Source: Nyssa sinensis
Taxonomy: Eukaryota > Streptophyta > Magnoliopsida > Cornales > Nyssaceae
Assembly (NCBI GenBank): GCA_008638375.1
Contig: CM018051.1
Location: 37,704,177 to 37,768,176, forward strand
Direction: 5' to 3'
Length of the DNA stretch: 64,000 bases
The translations under genes were made by a program, and so were the position numbers. Shown piece after piece: positions 50,191 through 63,060 of the stretch. The notes below the pieces were generated by a model, which had not been told where the DNA came from, made no database searches, and was given only the letters and a program-made list of their open reading frames with translations. Numbering within the stretch: the first letter of the stretch is position 1; each line of letters begins with the position of its first letter.

Positions 50191-51240
50191 CTATTCAAAA
50201 GAATCCTCATAAAAGCGCAAATGTCTTGCAAATAATATTCTTTTAGAAAATCAAAGTTTACAAACTGTAGGAAAATTAGGACACACCAGTAACAATTAGT
50301 TGGTCTAAAAAATCCAAAATAATCTTCAGAGAAAAGAGGAACCCAAAAAAAAAAAAAAAATCCAGGCATTAATCTTAAATATTTTCGACGAATACCAACA
50401 AAGTGAAAAAAAAGATTCAAATATTGAAATCAAATTGATGAATCAACTTTTGATTCAGAATGATCAGAAGAAGATGAAAACACAATAAAACTTTGTTACT
50501 GTAGTAATTGTCAAAACAATCAAGCATGTAGACAAAAGCACAAAATTTACATGATCAGAAAATTTGATTATACTCAAATGCTTGAATTTGCTCAAAAAAT
50601 TCAAAACCCACAAATTAGGATTGAATACCTAGCCAATCTTGAAAATCTGATCATCCAAAATCAGAGAACCAATTGCCCCAAAATTCGAAGCTTATGATCT
50701 TACAAAAATTTATGAAGAATAAAAAAAAAGGACCAAAACAATTGACTCTTCTAGATATCTAGTCTAAAACCAATCAAATGAAGCAAGATATCTAACAACT
50801 TCAAATGGAAAATAAAGTTTTTAAGACAGAAATCTTAATGTTAAAACATACAAATCAAAAGTAGTCATGCACTATAAAAGAAGATTAAGAAGACAAACTT
50901 CCTGGACCGGATATTTCTGAAAATCTTCTAGATTTATCATTCTTTAATCTAATTACAAAAGTTACCTACCAAAAGTGGTACATTCACTACCATCGCCTTA
51001 GTTGACTATGGTGCTGATTTAAATTGCATTCAAGAAGGATTAATTCCCACAATTTACTTTGAAAAAACAAAAGGATCCCTAGCCACAGCTAGTGGCTTAT
51101 CCCTTGATGTCAAATACAAACTCTCATGTGTTTTGCATTTTCAATGAGGGAATTTGCATCAAAACACCATTCATTATTGTAAAAAACTTAAACGAAGCTT
51201 CTATGTAATTCCAATAATTATTTGCCTTGGAGAGAATTGT
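50191..51240 (+). pseudogene. Endogenous caulimovirid: Cys-rich segment, coiled-coil linker and aspartic protease remnant
   Basis: Broken plus-strand frames show a Cys-rich piece (CYCSNCQNNQACRQ) near 50500, a heptad-like linker near 50720-50870 (with stops), and a protease segment at about 50990-51215 containing ALVDYGADLNCIQEGLIP. Tyr stands where a catalytic protease has Ser or Thr after the Asp. A frameshift separates the lead-in ('KVTYQKWYI') from the protease. Reverse transcriptase and RNase H, expected next, are absent, so the copy is partial and inactive. Confidence 0.65.
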
Positions 51241-51345
51241 TGAGAAATGTTTTTGGGAGTATTAGGACTTTGACCCCATAAAGAAAAAGTATGAACTTTA
51301 CAAATCATACATATTGAATAAGCAATTAGTTCATTATCATTCTGA

Positions 51346-52654
51346 TTAGGAATATGAGTAATAGCTACAAAATCTGTATTTACCAGAATAAACTCATAAA
51401 ATGTTTAGGACTTGGAAGGGTTTATAGCAATGTGCTACCATTATTTGAGAAATTGTTTTCTAGAGATTTGGAAAGGATTCAGGATAATTGAACTCTGGTT
51501 CCAAAAGAATAAGGGGTTCAAAATCTGGTTTGAGGTAATAACGAGAAAGGGAAGGAGTTGTATACTCTTTTTTTGATGGTTCAGAAGGGGTTTGGTAACT
51601 TTTAGGTTAGTGGGTATAAAAAAAGTTTTGGAAGACAATGGTTGAGATTGAAGAGAGAAAAGGAATGCCTCTTATAGAGAAAAAGAGAGAAGTGTAAGGA
51701 GACAAACCAGAAAAAGGCCGTTGGGTCCAGAACATCAAGAAACTTTAACTTAGCCTCTTACGAATCTTAAATAGCCTTTTTGTGACTTACTTTATGTGCA
51801 AAAGCACTTTTGTAACTTTATTCATTCTTGTGGAACCATTTTCAAGTTCCTATATGCTTAATTAGACTTTACCATTGGGTCTAGAGCACCTAAAAATACT
51901 TGGTTTGCCCCTTTTTTATTTAGTAGCTTAATTGTATACTTATGGCGTATTTAAAATTATATGAATTGTCACTTCGCGCTTTTTGAAGTGTTATTTATTT
52001 CGACTTGAAACCCACCCTCTATGGATTTAGAGACGTGAGTGGCCTTTAGCCATTTGATAGAGATTACGGAAGCTTAATACAAAAATGACAGTAACCAAAA
52101 TGTTCACGAGTCATATAATTACATACAAAAAATAAAACTAGGATGTAGACTCATGGGAGACATCTAAGTAAAGTTTCACCCATATATTATAACAAAATAG
52201 AACTAAGTTTCAACACTTTCACATACAAGCATCCACGAGTTGGTTGTTTAATTAGGAAATCGTTCATGCTACTATCCTTTCTGGTTGTCTTCACCTGAAA
52301 AGGGGGTAATAAAACTGGTGTGAGCTAACTTAGGAATATGAGTAATACCTACAAAATCTGTATTTAATAGAATAAACTCATAAAATGTTTGGGACTTAGA
52401 AAGGTTTGTAGTAATGTGTTACCATCATTTGAGAAATTGTTTTCTAGATATTTGGAAAGGATCAAGATAATTGAATTTTGGTTTTAAAAGAACAAGGGGT
52501 TTAAAATCTAGTTTGAGGCAATAATAAGAAAGGGAAGGAGTTATATACTATTCTTTTGATGGTTCAAAAGGGGTTTGGTCAACTTTTAGGTCAATGGCTG
52601 TAAAACAAGTTTTTGAACACAATGGTTGAGATTGATGAGAGAAAAGAAGTGCCT

Positions 52655-52726
<72 letters not shown>

Positions 52727-53372
52727 AGTGTAAGGAGACAAACCAAAAAAGGCCGTTGGGTCTGGAACATCAAAAAACTTTAACTTAGCCTCTTACGAAT
52801 CTTAAATAGGCTTTTTGCGACTTACTTTATGCACAAGAACACTTTTGTAATTTTGCACATTCTTATGGAACCATCTTCAAGTTCCTATATGCTCAATTAG
52901 ACTTTACCATTAGATCTAGAGGGCCCAATTATCTTGGGTATGCCCTTTTGTCATTTAGTAGCTTAATTGCATACTTATGATGTATTTAGAATTATATGAA
53001 TTGTCACTTTACACTTTTTGGAGTGTTATTTATCTCGACTTGAAACCCACCCTCCGTTGATTTAGAGACGTGAGTGGCCCTCGAGCCATACTTAACCATT
53101 TGATAGAGATTACGGAAGCTTAATACAAAAATGACGTAACTGAAATGTTCATGAGTCATACAATTACATACAAAATATAAAACTAGGATATGGACTCATG
53201 GGAGACATCCAAGTAAAGTTTCTCCCATCTATTACAACAACATAGAACTAAGTTTCAACACTTTCATATACAACCATCCATGAGCTTGTCGTCTAATTAG
53301 GAAGTCGTTCGTACTACTATCCTTTCTGGTTGTCTTCACTTGAAAAGGGGGTAATAAAACTAGTATGAGCTA
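51346..53372. repeat. Tandem duplication of a ~1-kb segment (984-bp offset)
   Basis: Copy one is about 51346-52329 and copy two 52330-53372. Both start near 'TTAGGAATATGAGTAATA' and end near 'TGAGCTAAC'. They share 'GGCCGTTGGGTC', 'TTAACTTAGCCTCTTACGAA' and 'CGACTTGAAACCCACCCTC' in the same order. Visible divergence is several percent. Copy two carries an expanded (TA)n(GA)n tract at 52658-52726 where copy one (about 51667-51693) has only 'TTATAGAGAAAAAGAGAG'. Each copy contains the start of a long LTR-like family member. Confidence 0.9.
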
Positions 53373-56300
53373 ACATAAGCTCAACAAGTAAATCCTTCAC
53401 TCTACCATGGGTTAGGAAAGGTTATATGAACAAAGTGACATGAAAAGATATCAATATTTAAATGAGGTAGACTCTCAGCTAAGTGTCATGTTCCTCGACC
53501 CACCCTATGCAGATCCAGGGATGCGACCGGCCAGTTAGGCAACCATCAGTTTTTTTTTTTTTTAAAATGAAAACACCGACGGTAATCCTAACCGCAAGCC
53601 ATTCATCAGAATTTCCAAGTGCGATGCAATCTATATAAGTATTAAGCAGCGGAATAATAAACAGAAGAACGCACAACATCTTGGCAGAGCTACTACATAC
53701 ATAGATAGATAACTATATTAAGGTCAGTTTTACAAAACAGTGTTTTATGTTCATTTATACATTCAGTCCAAAAATGGTAATTGTACAAAAATGGCAGATT
53801 CAGGTGTGATCTTCAAAACATGATAATTCTGGGTCTTCTACCCATTAGTCCTGATTACTCGATCCTTCACCTGAAAAATTGTTAGGGAATGGGGTGAGCT
53901 TTAAATAAGCCCAGTGAGTAACACGGGTTCCCTGTCATGGGTTTCAAACCATTGTTGTTTATAAAGCATATAGATGAATCAGGCATTTCAGAGAAGATAG
54001 TTCAATACGTTCATTTGAAACAGTATTAAAACAGGGGTATAGTTAAAACATCAGAGTAATAGAACCGATCAGTAATGAGCAGAGCAGAACAGTATAACAG
54101 GATAAACAGTACAGTATGCATAGATTAAATAGTGCGGTATGCTCATATAGTGCTCGAGACTGAGGTGGTACCAAGAGTCAGTTGTTCTTTCAAAACCAGT
54201 TAAAAACAACGATAGGTTTATTTCAGTACAGGACAGAGAAGCCAGATAGGGTAAAAATCATGCATTTGAGTAAAAGCATGTAATCAGTGTATCAGATAAA
54301 ACAGTACAGTACAGTATTTTGAAATACAGTAACTAGATAGTGTACTTATACACCAAGTCAGGAGTCAAGGTTACTCACCTTCCAGTTTCAGAATAGGTTT
54401 AACAGCTTATGCCTTTTTCTTCCTTGACTATCTTTGAGTTTTTATCCTAAAACATAATTTAAGATGTCAGCATATGTATTACTTCTAGGTAGTTTGGTCA
54501 TTTAGTTACGTGTACAGTCTTGTAAATATCTAAGTCTTTATTGGTAAAATTTTTGTCTCAATCGGGTGTCATTTAGACTTGATACCGGGTTAGGGGCGTT
54601 TTGGTAATTTTACACATCATATATTTTCGGTATTTTATTTGCCAGTACGGACCTCACCGTTGAGTCCAAAATGTCCAACATAGTCAAAATGGACTATCTT
54701 TTAGCATAATTTGGTCCTATGTGTCATCAGGGGCAGTATTGTCATTTTCCATTTACGGGTCTGTATTTTTTTGGAACTTCATTTTAGAAATCGGTCTTCA
54801 CCGTTGAGTCCGGAATGCCCGAAATAATAGAATTACACTATTCATTTACTTCATTTGGACTTCGTTTGCCTATTTTTATGACTCAGGGTAATTTTATAAT
54901 TTTTGGTAAATAAATATTTATTTATTTTCAGTCGGGCCACAGTAGCATTTGTCCAAAATTCTGGGGTCAGAATACAATTTTCATAACTTACGGTTCATAC
55001 CAGTGGGTTCAATGGAATTTCAAGTGAACCGATTTGGTTCTCAACTAAACCGTCCGGTTTGGGGGGTTTAAATTAAAACACTGACGTCATGACTACGTAA
55101 GCCCTGGACGGTTTTAAATTTTAAAACATATCTCAAAATGTCAGCCTTGCACTTATGAGACACCCCTCCGTTGCTCAACAAGTGTCCAGAGTCGACCCAC
55201 CAACTCGGTTGGAATCGCGAGTTGACTCCGTCTCCCTTCATCTTTCAACAGTGTTGCCCTAATTCCCGAACTATTTCTCTTCAAATTTCGTGAGTCTTCA
55301 CACACTTATTCCCTCTGTTTTCCATTCAAATACATTCCTGAAGTTTTTTCCATCATTTTGGCATTCATTAGACACCATGAGATCATCTCATAAGGTTGGA
55401 ATGAACCATAATAACCAAACATGCAACTCGGCAATAAACCCTCATTTCTCAACCATTTTCAACGTGGTTTGAAGCTATGTGATCCCTATGATGTATAGTA
55501 TTAGTCCCTATTCTCCAAAGCAGGTTTAAAAGTCTAAAATTTGAAATGGGTCAAACGACCGAAACCTGTAACTAAATTTTTAAGGTTCATTCTTCGAGTT
55601 ATATGGTCACGGTTGAGCATTTTTAAGACTTAGAAGTGATCTATTTTGGGTTGCAACACACCTATTTGAGTTCGGTTTGACTTGGTTCAGATTTGCATTA
55701 ACATTTTGAATTTTCACTCAACCTGTAACTCTAAATTTCTCCCTTAATTCTGCACAATTTTCCTTCGTTTCTTTTGTAAATTAAAGCTTACAGTATATAC
55801 AATAAGGCTCTAGTATTGCATGCTTTTAAATCAAGACAAATTAAACAGAATTTGATCTACAATTTACCTGTTATAGTGGTTTCTTCAAGGTTTCAGTTTC
55901 TGCCCCGACCCAGTTTTCTTTCTCTTTCTCAGCTTCTAATGCTCGTCTAAGTCCAATATTCAGAGACCCTCAACCTTAAATATTATGCTGCATTTGGCAA
56001 CACGTTGGTTGCATGCAAGATTGAGGAGACTAGGGTCTGCCACCTGCCATGGGTGTTTCTTGCATGGTGACCACTTCACATGGCAGCCATACCTCCCCTC
56101 ACCTCTTGTCATCATGACTTGAATCAGCTACTTGCCGCCCCTAGCTTCTTAGTTAGTTCAGCTTAATGGAGAACATTATGAGGCAGCACTATTTCTCTCT
56201 CTTGTAATTCCTCATTTCTCTTTTCATTTCCTGAATTCCCATTACAAATATATATATATATATGGACAGCCGTACATACATATATATATATATATATATG

Positions 56301-59130
56301 CAAAAAAAATTAACAAAATTAGAATAACATGTTCATATATATATATATATTTATATGCATATATATATATACACTTATATATATTCACCTATCAGTATAT
56401 TTTCTTTAAGTGTATTTGCCTCTGATTGATTGGATTTTTCAGTTATCGTAAAGGCATATAATTTCAATACGATCACTGTCTACAGATTGGTGATTTTAAT
56501 GAAAGTGATCTACAGTCGTGTTTGTCAGTATCAGAAACTGTCAGTGTCAGATTGCCAGTGTTAGAAATAAGAAAATGACGTATTAATTCTCAGAAAGGTT
56601 CTTATTATCTGATTCATAAGGTGCAGGTGTTACACTATGAGTCATGAAAATTCACAAGGGTTTCTCAATTGCATATGTGATTGACTAATAAGGTCAAAAA
56701 ATTATTGAATCAACAAAACATAACTTTTAGCTACCTAATTTAGATATAGAATTCTAACCAAAATTCAATGATGTACAACAAACGCCAAAGTTACAGCAAG
56801 GTTGGCCGACAATTTAAAGTATAGATCAAACACTTAGCTCAACTAATATCAACAAATATGATATATAATTAATCACAAGTCGGCCATAAGAAATTATTAA
56901 GATGAACCTATAAAGCGGTTGAAGCATAAGATGCCATCAACACAAAGAGCCCGACTACCCCTATATGATACTTTTCTAGGTATATCGCTTCACATCTATT
57001 GAGTTGCCCAGAATAACATCAAGAACTCTTATATAAATATACCAACATCCTAACTAGGACCAATATCATAATGTCAGGTATCATTCCTTGACATAGGCCT
57101 AAAAGCCTTTGGCATTTGTAAAGATATGGAGGGCATTGTGTTTAACACAATCCTGAATACACACAAAAGTGTTTAAAACAAATCACAAATATTCAAAAGG
57201 TATGGGATAATAATAGATCACAAAAAAAAATCATAGTAGATCACAAATATCCCCAACAGGGAAGTTATAGTAGATCATAAATATCTATAACAAGATAATG
57301 AAGATCACAAGTATCCATAACATAAGAAAACACAATAGATTCAAGGTTGCAGGATTAAAGCGAAGGATGAAAGCATATATGATAGAATAGGTTATTGGCA
57401 GCTCTAGAAAATATGCTCATAATGACATAGAAAAAAGTTTCACACTTTAGAGTTCATGTTTGCTTACATATTAGAATGACTCCTCATTCGTCTCTACCTT
57501 TCCCTTTGTTATTGTTAGTTCCTATAATTACGAAACATTAAACAACTCAATTATACCTTTTGATAGGCATTAGTTGGCTTACTTGACATATTGTTTTCAT
57601 TTTTAGTCTAGATAGACCACATTTCTGGGTCATCGAACTCATAAATAGCTAAGGTGGGTCCTTTCTTATTTTTTCTATACTCTTCTGGTAGCTTATTATA
57701 TCCTTAATGATACATTGAAAATTACCAATTTTGTATATCTATATGTTTGGTACCTTATTTGATGAAACAAACCCTACTATGGAGTCTGAAATGCTGAAAA
57801 ACCATAGGGTAGGTACCCTCGCACTCATCAGAGGTCATTTGATAGCTTAATTAAGCTTTTAAAACTTATTTAAAATTAGTCTAGTTCATTCCTTTATATA
57901 TTTTAGAGTCTAATTTATCCAAACAGGGCTAGCCAGTGGATTCCAAATGTCGGAAGACCCTAAGTTAGCCTTTTCTGAATCTTGATTTGACTTTATATAG
58001 CTCATTTTATGGTAAAAAGAAATTTTCCTTAATTTAGAGGGCATTTATTGTAATTATTTTAAATTCCAAGGGAATTTTGTAATTTTTGAAAGCCCAGGAA
58101 CTAAAATATATATTTTAATATTTTAGGGGCTTAAATGAGTAGGTTTTCATTTTTTTGGGCCATATTACAATTTTTATAAAGTTCTGAGGTCAAATTTTAA
58201 TTATAGAAATTTCAATTAGACCCTTATTAAACAAACTACCTTTGTCATTGATTTCTCAAGATAACATAAACTTCCTTATTCTTGTTTAAATCAATTAGCC
58301 TTCCAACCAAACGCCCTTAATTGAATTTAAACTTTTTTAAACCTAAGCTCAAAACGACACAGTTTTGAACTATTATGAGTTAAAACATCGTTGTCCCACT
58401 AAAGTATCAAATTGGTTACAAAATGAGTTAGCTCAATCTAACTCGGCTTAAATCGATTGAGTCAACTCACAACTCAGCGGAGTCATTGTTCCAAAGCTTC
58501 TTTGCTATATAGCATGCAAAAACCCTAAGTTTTGTTTTCTTTTTATCATGCATTTTCTTTAGTCTTTTTCAACCTTTCTAGGTTCATATCACCTTATGAA
58601 ATTCCCTAGTTTCTTTTTGCACTGGTTCGAAGCATCGAACTTTACTTAGGAGCTCGGTTCGAGCTTCTATGGCCGTCACTATAATTTCCTTCTTAAACGT
58701 TCATTTCTTGACCAATTCAAGTGAAATTGGTCCAGTTGAGTTCCTATCCACGTCCCAAAACTAAGAGTTCTAGTCTTGTTTCAAGGTTTTGCCATTTTTG
58801 ACCAAACTTGAAATTCAACATTTGATAGCTCATTTGTGAGCTTTTCTGTTGTAGTCTGAGGCTTTTGTGGTCCATTTCTTGAGTAGTACAAGTTCCAATG
58901 CACCGTTTTAGGTTTAGGGAAAGTTCATTTCTTGGTATTACTTGAAGGTTTGTTAATGACGATTTTCCATGCGTGCATAGTTCTAGGGTCCTTCAAACTC
59001 AATTAAAACCATAGAACCACTTAAATTTAATATAGGGAATCGAATAGGAAAGATTGGAAGATAAGCTAACTTGTTTGAAGCTTGTTTTCCTTTTTCTCTT
59101 CTTTTTCTCTTTCTACTTTGTCTCAGTAGT
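53000..59130 (+). mobile_element. Long LTR-like element H, interrupted by element E
   Basis: The family start motif (CGACTTGAAACCCACCCTCC, a decayed TGTCACGAC...) is at about 53035 in the second tandem copy. The body runs to 53483, resumes at 56640 after element E and fades near 59130. Motifs related to 'ACCGTTGGGTCCGAAATG' occur near 57775 and 57930, and '(A)AAACGACACAGTTTTGA' near 58352. No ORF is supported. The right end is not defined, as the GGTCGGGGTRTTACA terminus is not found before the gypsy remnant. Confidence 0.5.
53484..56634 (+). mobile_element. Long non-coding LTR-like element E (3.15 kb)
   Basis: It starts TGTCATGTTCCTCGACCC and ends GTGCAGGTGTTACA. It is flanked by CTAAG (53479-53483) and CTATG (56635-56639), a 5-bp duplication with one mismatch. 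Inside are two copies of 'CACCGTTGAGTCCRRAATG' at about 54655 and 54799 (144 bp apart), a CRGTTTAAAC-like GC-richer block near 55030-55110, and TA-rich runs near 56245-56390. The order of blocks matches element A. No gag or pol frame is present. Confidence 0.72.
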
Positions 59131-59696
59131 GCTCAACTTCTCTGTCATCCACTCATGCAGCACGAAAACATGAAGGAGAATCAAAGACGTTGAATTCCTT
59201 AGTAACCAAGAATAAAGGAGACTCTTCACCCAAAGAGAAAAAATCTCAAATTTCCAAACATAAATATTATTGATAAAAATTGAAGAATAAGACTACTTTA
59301 CATCATATATAGACTAAGACTACTACTAATCCAAATAGGAATATGCTAATTCCTTATACTAGTCCTATTACAATTTGAAAATTAGAATAATTATGAAATA
59401 TAGGAAAAATCCAAAAATGATAAAAATTAGGGCTTTTTAGAAAACAAGAAACCATATCAAATTAAAAAACTATAATTGCAAGCAGAAGTTAATTCGGACT
59501 TCCCTAAATAAAGTAATTGCACTTGGAGTGTTCCTAATGTTCTTCAAATGCCTTATTGTCCGTCTCTCCATTTTGGGTCAAGATAGGGTTTTCGTTCCTA
59601 AAAGTGCGACTGTCCAATTCTGCATTTACTAGTACTATTTCTTGGAATGGGACTTAGAGCATTCCTAATGTTCTTGAAATGCCTCAGCAACTTGTT
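59131..59696 (-). repeat. 3' non-coding part (possibly LTR) of the decayed gypsy element
   Basis: No gene is present. A phrase 'CATTCCTAATGTTCTTGAAA' (about 59660) is a near repeat of one at about 59530. Downstream on the minus strand of an integrase, this is where the 3' UTR and LTR should be, but ends and TG...CA termini could not be fixed. Confidence 0.35.
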
Positions 59697-62600
59697 CTAC
59701 ATTAATCCCTCAACTTGAAGAGAACTCGACCTTGAGTTACAATCAGCATAGAGGGGGACCTCTATATGGTACTCATAGATGTCAGCAAAATTAAAAGTTT
59801 GTAAAATTTCCATAGCTTCTGAACAATCAATAACATAAACATTATCATTGACCTTGTGTATAATTTTGTATGACCCATATTTCTTTGGCTTCAATTTGTT
59901 GTAGCTGCGAACTAGAAATCTCTCTCTGCACAATAAGACCATAACAAAATCTCCTTCCTTGAACATCTTGGCACGTTTGTTCTTATATGCAGCTATCTTG
60001 TATTTGGCATTGGTGTGTTCCAATTTCTACTTTACCTCATCATGTACTGTTGGGCTTGTTTTACCATATTCTCTACTACAACGCTCACACCATGGCCCTT
60101 ACACAATCGAATTAATTCTACAGTATGCTTTGACTGAGTGATGTAGATAACTGCAAAAGGTATTCTTCTTGTGGCACTACGAACAACAATGTTATATGCA
60201 AAATCAACTTGTGGCAAGGCATGATCCCATTGTTTGGGTTTATCTCCACAAATACTGCGAAGTAGATTGCCTAATGTTCTGTTTGTCACCTCAGTTTGGC
60301 CTATCTGTTTGGGGATGAGTTGTAGTACTATGCTTCAACGAAGTGTCAAACATCCTTTACAAAGTAATCCAAAAGTGACTAAAGAACTTTGTGTCATGAT
60401 ATGAAGTAATGGATTGTGGAACTCCATGGAGTCTTACAATCCCTCGAAAGAACAAAAGTGCAATGTCTAAAGCATCTAATGTTTTTCGGCATGGAATAAA
60501 GTGCGTCATTTTAGAGAATCTGTTAACAACTACAAAAATATAATCTACCCTTCATTGTGTTCGAGGTAGTCCTAACAAAAATCCATAGATAAATCTTCCC
60601 AAATAGAATTAAGAACATGTAAAGGAGTATAAAAACCAGTGTTTTGTGACTGGCCCTTAGAGACTTGACAAGTATAACACTTTCGAACATAATTATCAAC
60701 ATCCCTCTTGACTTGCGGCCAAAATTACCATTCCTCCACACTTGCTATTGTCTTATCTCTACCCATATGTCCACTCAATCCACTGCCATATGGATCATAA
60801 ATCAGCTTATCTCGTAAGGATGTTTAAGGGATGCACAAAGAGTTTCCTTTGAACAAGTACCCGTCATGTACATAGAAATTTGCATCAGCTTGAGACTCTT
60901 TTCACTTGGCCTAAATTTTCTTGAAATTTGCATCTTCTTCATACAATTCCTTTAGGAACTCAAATCCCACAACCTCTTGAGCCAATATAACAAGAAGATT
61001 ATCCCTTCTGCTTAACGTATCTGTATTTGTAACTCTATTTAAGTTGCTAGATTTGTGTTTGATGAAAAAATGGAACTTCTACAAGAAGGTGGACCATCTC
61101 ATATGCATCTTATTCAAGTGTTTTTGGTTGTTGATGTACTTTAAAACTCGGTGATCTGTGTAAAGCACAAATTCTCACTGCGCAAGATATTTCTCCCAAT
61201 GCTTTAAAGCTCTAAATACATCATAGAATTCTTGATAATAGGTACTTCACTTTTGACGAACCTCTCTCAGATTCCTATTAAAGAATGCCACTGGTTGCTT
61301 CTCTTGAGATAATATTTCCCCAATGCCAAGTTCACTCGCATCACACTCTACGTCAAAAATCTTCTCAAAGCTAGGCAAGGATAGAACTGGAGTCGTGAAC
61401 AACTTCTTTTTAATCAAGGAAAATGTTTTCTCTACGTCTTCACCCCAATTAAACTTTCATTTCTTCAAGCATTCAGTAATTAAAGTTGTAATTGCACTGA
61501 AATTGTTGATAAATCTAGTGGTAGAATGTCACTAGACCATGAAAACTCTACACATCGCCAACCGTTTTGGGTGTTGGCCACTCACGAATTGCCTACACCT
61601 TTTATTCATCCACATGAATGTCATCTGCGCTAACCACATAGCCCAAAAATAATAAATTGTTAGTAAAAATATTTCACTTTTTAAGGTTGAGGTACAACTT
61701 TTTTTGCAACAACACTTTTAAGATATGCCATCAAGATGCTCCTTTTCAATTTTGCTGTAAATAAGGATATCATCAAAGTAAACAAAAACAAACTTGCCAA
61801 TAAAAGGCTTCAAAGTCAGGTTCATGACTTGCATAAAAGTGTTGGATGCATTGGTTAAACCGAAAGGCATCACTAACCCCTTATACAAGCCATCCTTAGT
61901 CTTGAATGCAATTTCCCATTCATCACCAGGCCTAATCCGAATTTGATGGTAGCCATTGCGAAGATCAATCTTGAAAATAACTTTGAACCCTGAAGCATAT
62001 CAAGCATGTCATCCAAGCGTGGAATAGGAAATTTGTATTTGATGGTGATCTTATTAATGGCTCTACAATCTATACATATGTGCCTATTGCCATACTTCTT
62101 TGGTAGTAGTACGACTGGGACTGCACAAGAACTCATACTTTCTTGAATGAACCTCTTTTCCAGCAAGTCCTCTACCTTTTTTCTTAGAATCTCATTCTCC
62201 TTTAGACTCATTCTGTAATGGGCCAAATTTGGAAGGCTTGCACCTAGGTACTAGATCAATGTGGTGCTGAATATGTCTCATTAGAGGCAAGTAATTGGGC
62301 AAATCTTCAGAAACTAATTCATTGAATTCTTCCAATAACTGGTTTCAATTTTTTTAGAAAAACCACAATTAAATCTACCGTTGGGTTCTCTATCAACAAA
62401 GATGTAACCACTAAGGCATAAACCTCATGCTCCTCTTTAGCTTCAGCCTCAAACTCTACTTTAGAGTTGGATAAAACAAATATAGGATGTCCCTCCATTT
62501 TAGAATTGTTAGTCTCAAAATGAGATTTTGAAGAGGTTGTGGCAATTTTGTGTGAACCCCATGTAAACATATAAACATTATCCTTTCTTTGTCTTTATAA

Positions 62601-63040
62601 GTAATATTGATATCATACTATCATGGTCTATCCAAAAACACATGACTAGCATCTATATCAACTACATCACAATTACTTTATCATGATAATGTTTACCAAA
62701 TGAAATAGGAGCATGATAGTTTTATGTTACCTTCATCATTGGTCTCTTTTAATCTAGCCAATTGCGTAAGGAAAATGATTTTTTTTTTTTTGTCTGTAAG
62801 TAGCTTCTTTGCTAAAAAGTTCTCGTAGCTTCCACTGTCAATAATTAAATTACAGACCTTTCGATTAATGGTACAAAAAGATCGAAAGATGTTGCGACGT
62901 TGGCTCATGTCTATCTGCTTTGGTGCATACAACAACTGCTGCACTACACAGCCGACTAGCTCTCCATATTCTTCTGCGAATTCTGCTTCTTCATCGAAAT
63001 CATCTTCTCTAGCAGGTTCCTTTTCGTTTATCTCCTCCAA
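59697..63040 (-). pseudogene. Decayed Ty3/gypsy pol: protease, RT, RNase H, integrase
   Basis: Minus strand, right to left: protease-like region with [19 protein letters not shown] (63040-62693); RT with [34 protein letters not shown] and a Y-F-D-D active site near 61775; RNase H with [16 protein letters not shown] sequence near 61140; integrase with the zinc-binding part near 60700 (CYTCQ-like in a shifted frame), then [15 protein letters not shown] (60289-60032); and a C-terminal domain [32 protein letters not shown]. Many stops and frameshifts. Gag is missing: the element is cut at about 63060. The C-terminal '[10 protein letters not shown]' type tail suggests a chromovirus-related lineage, not proven. 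Confidence 0.85.
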
Positions 63041-63060
63041 AATATCCTCATCCTCAACAT

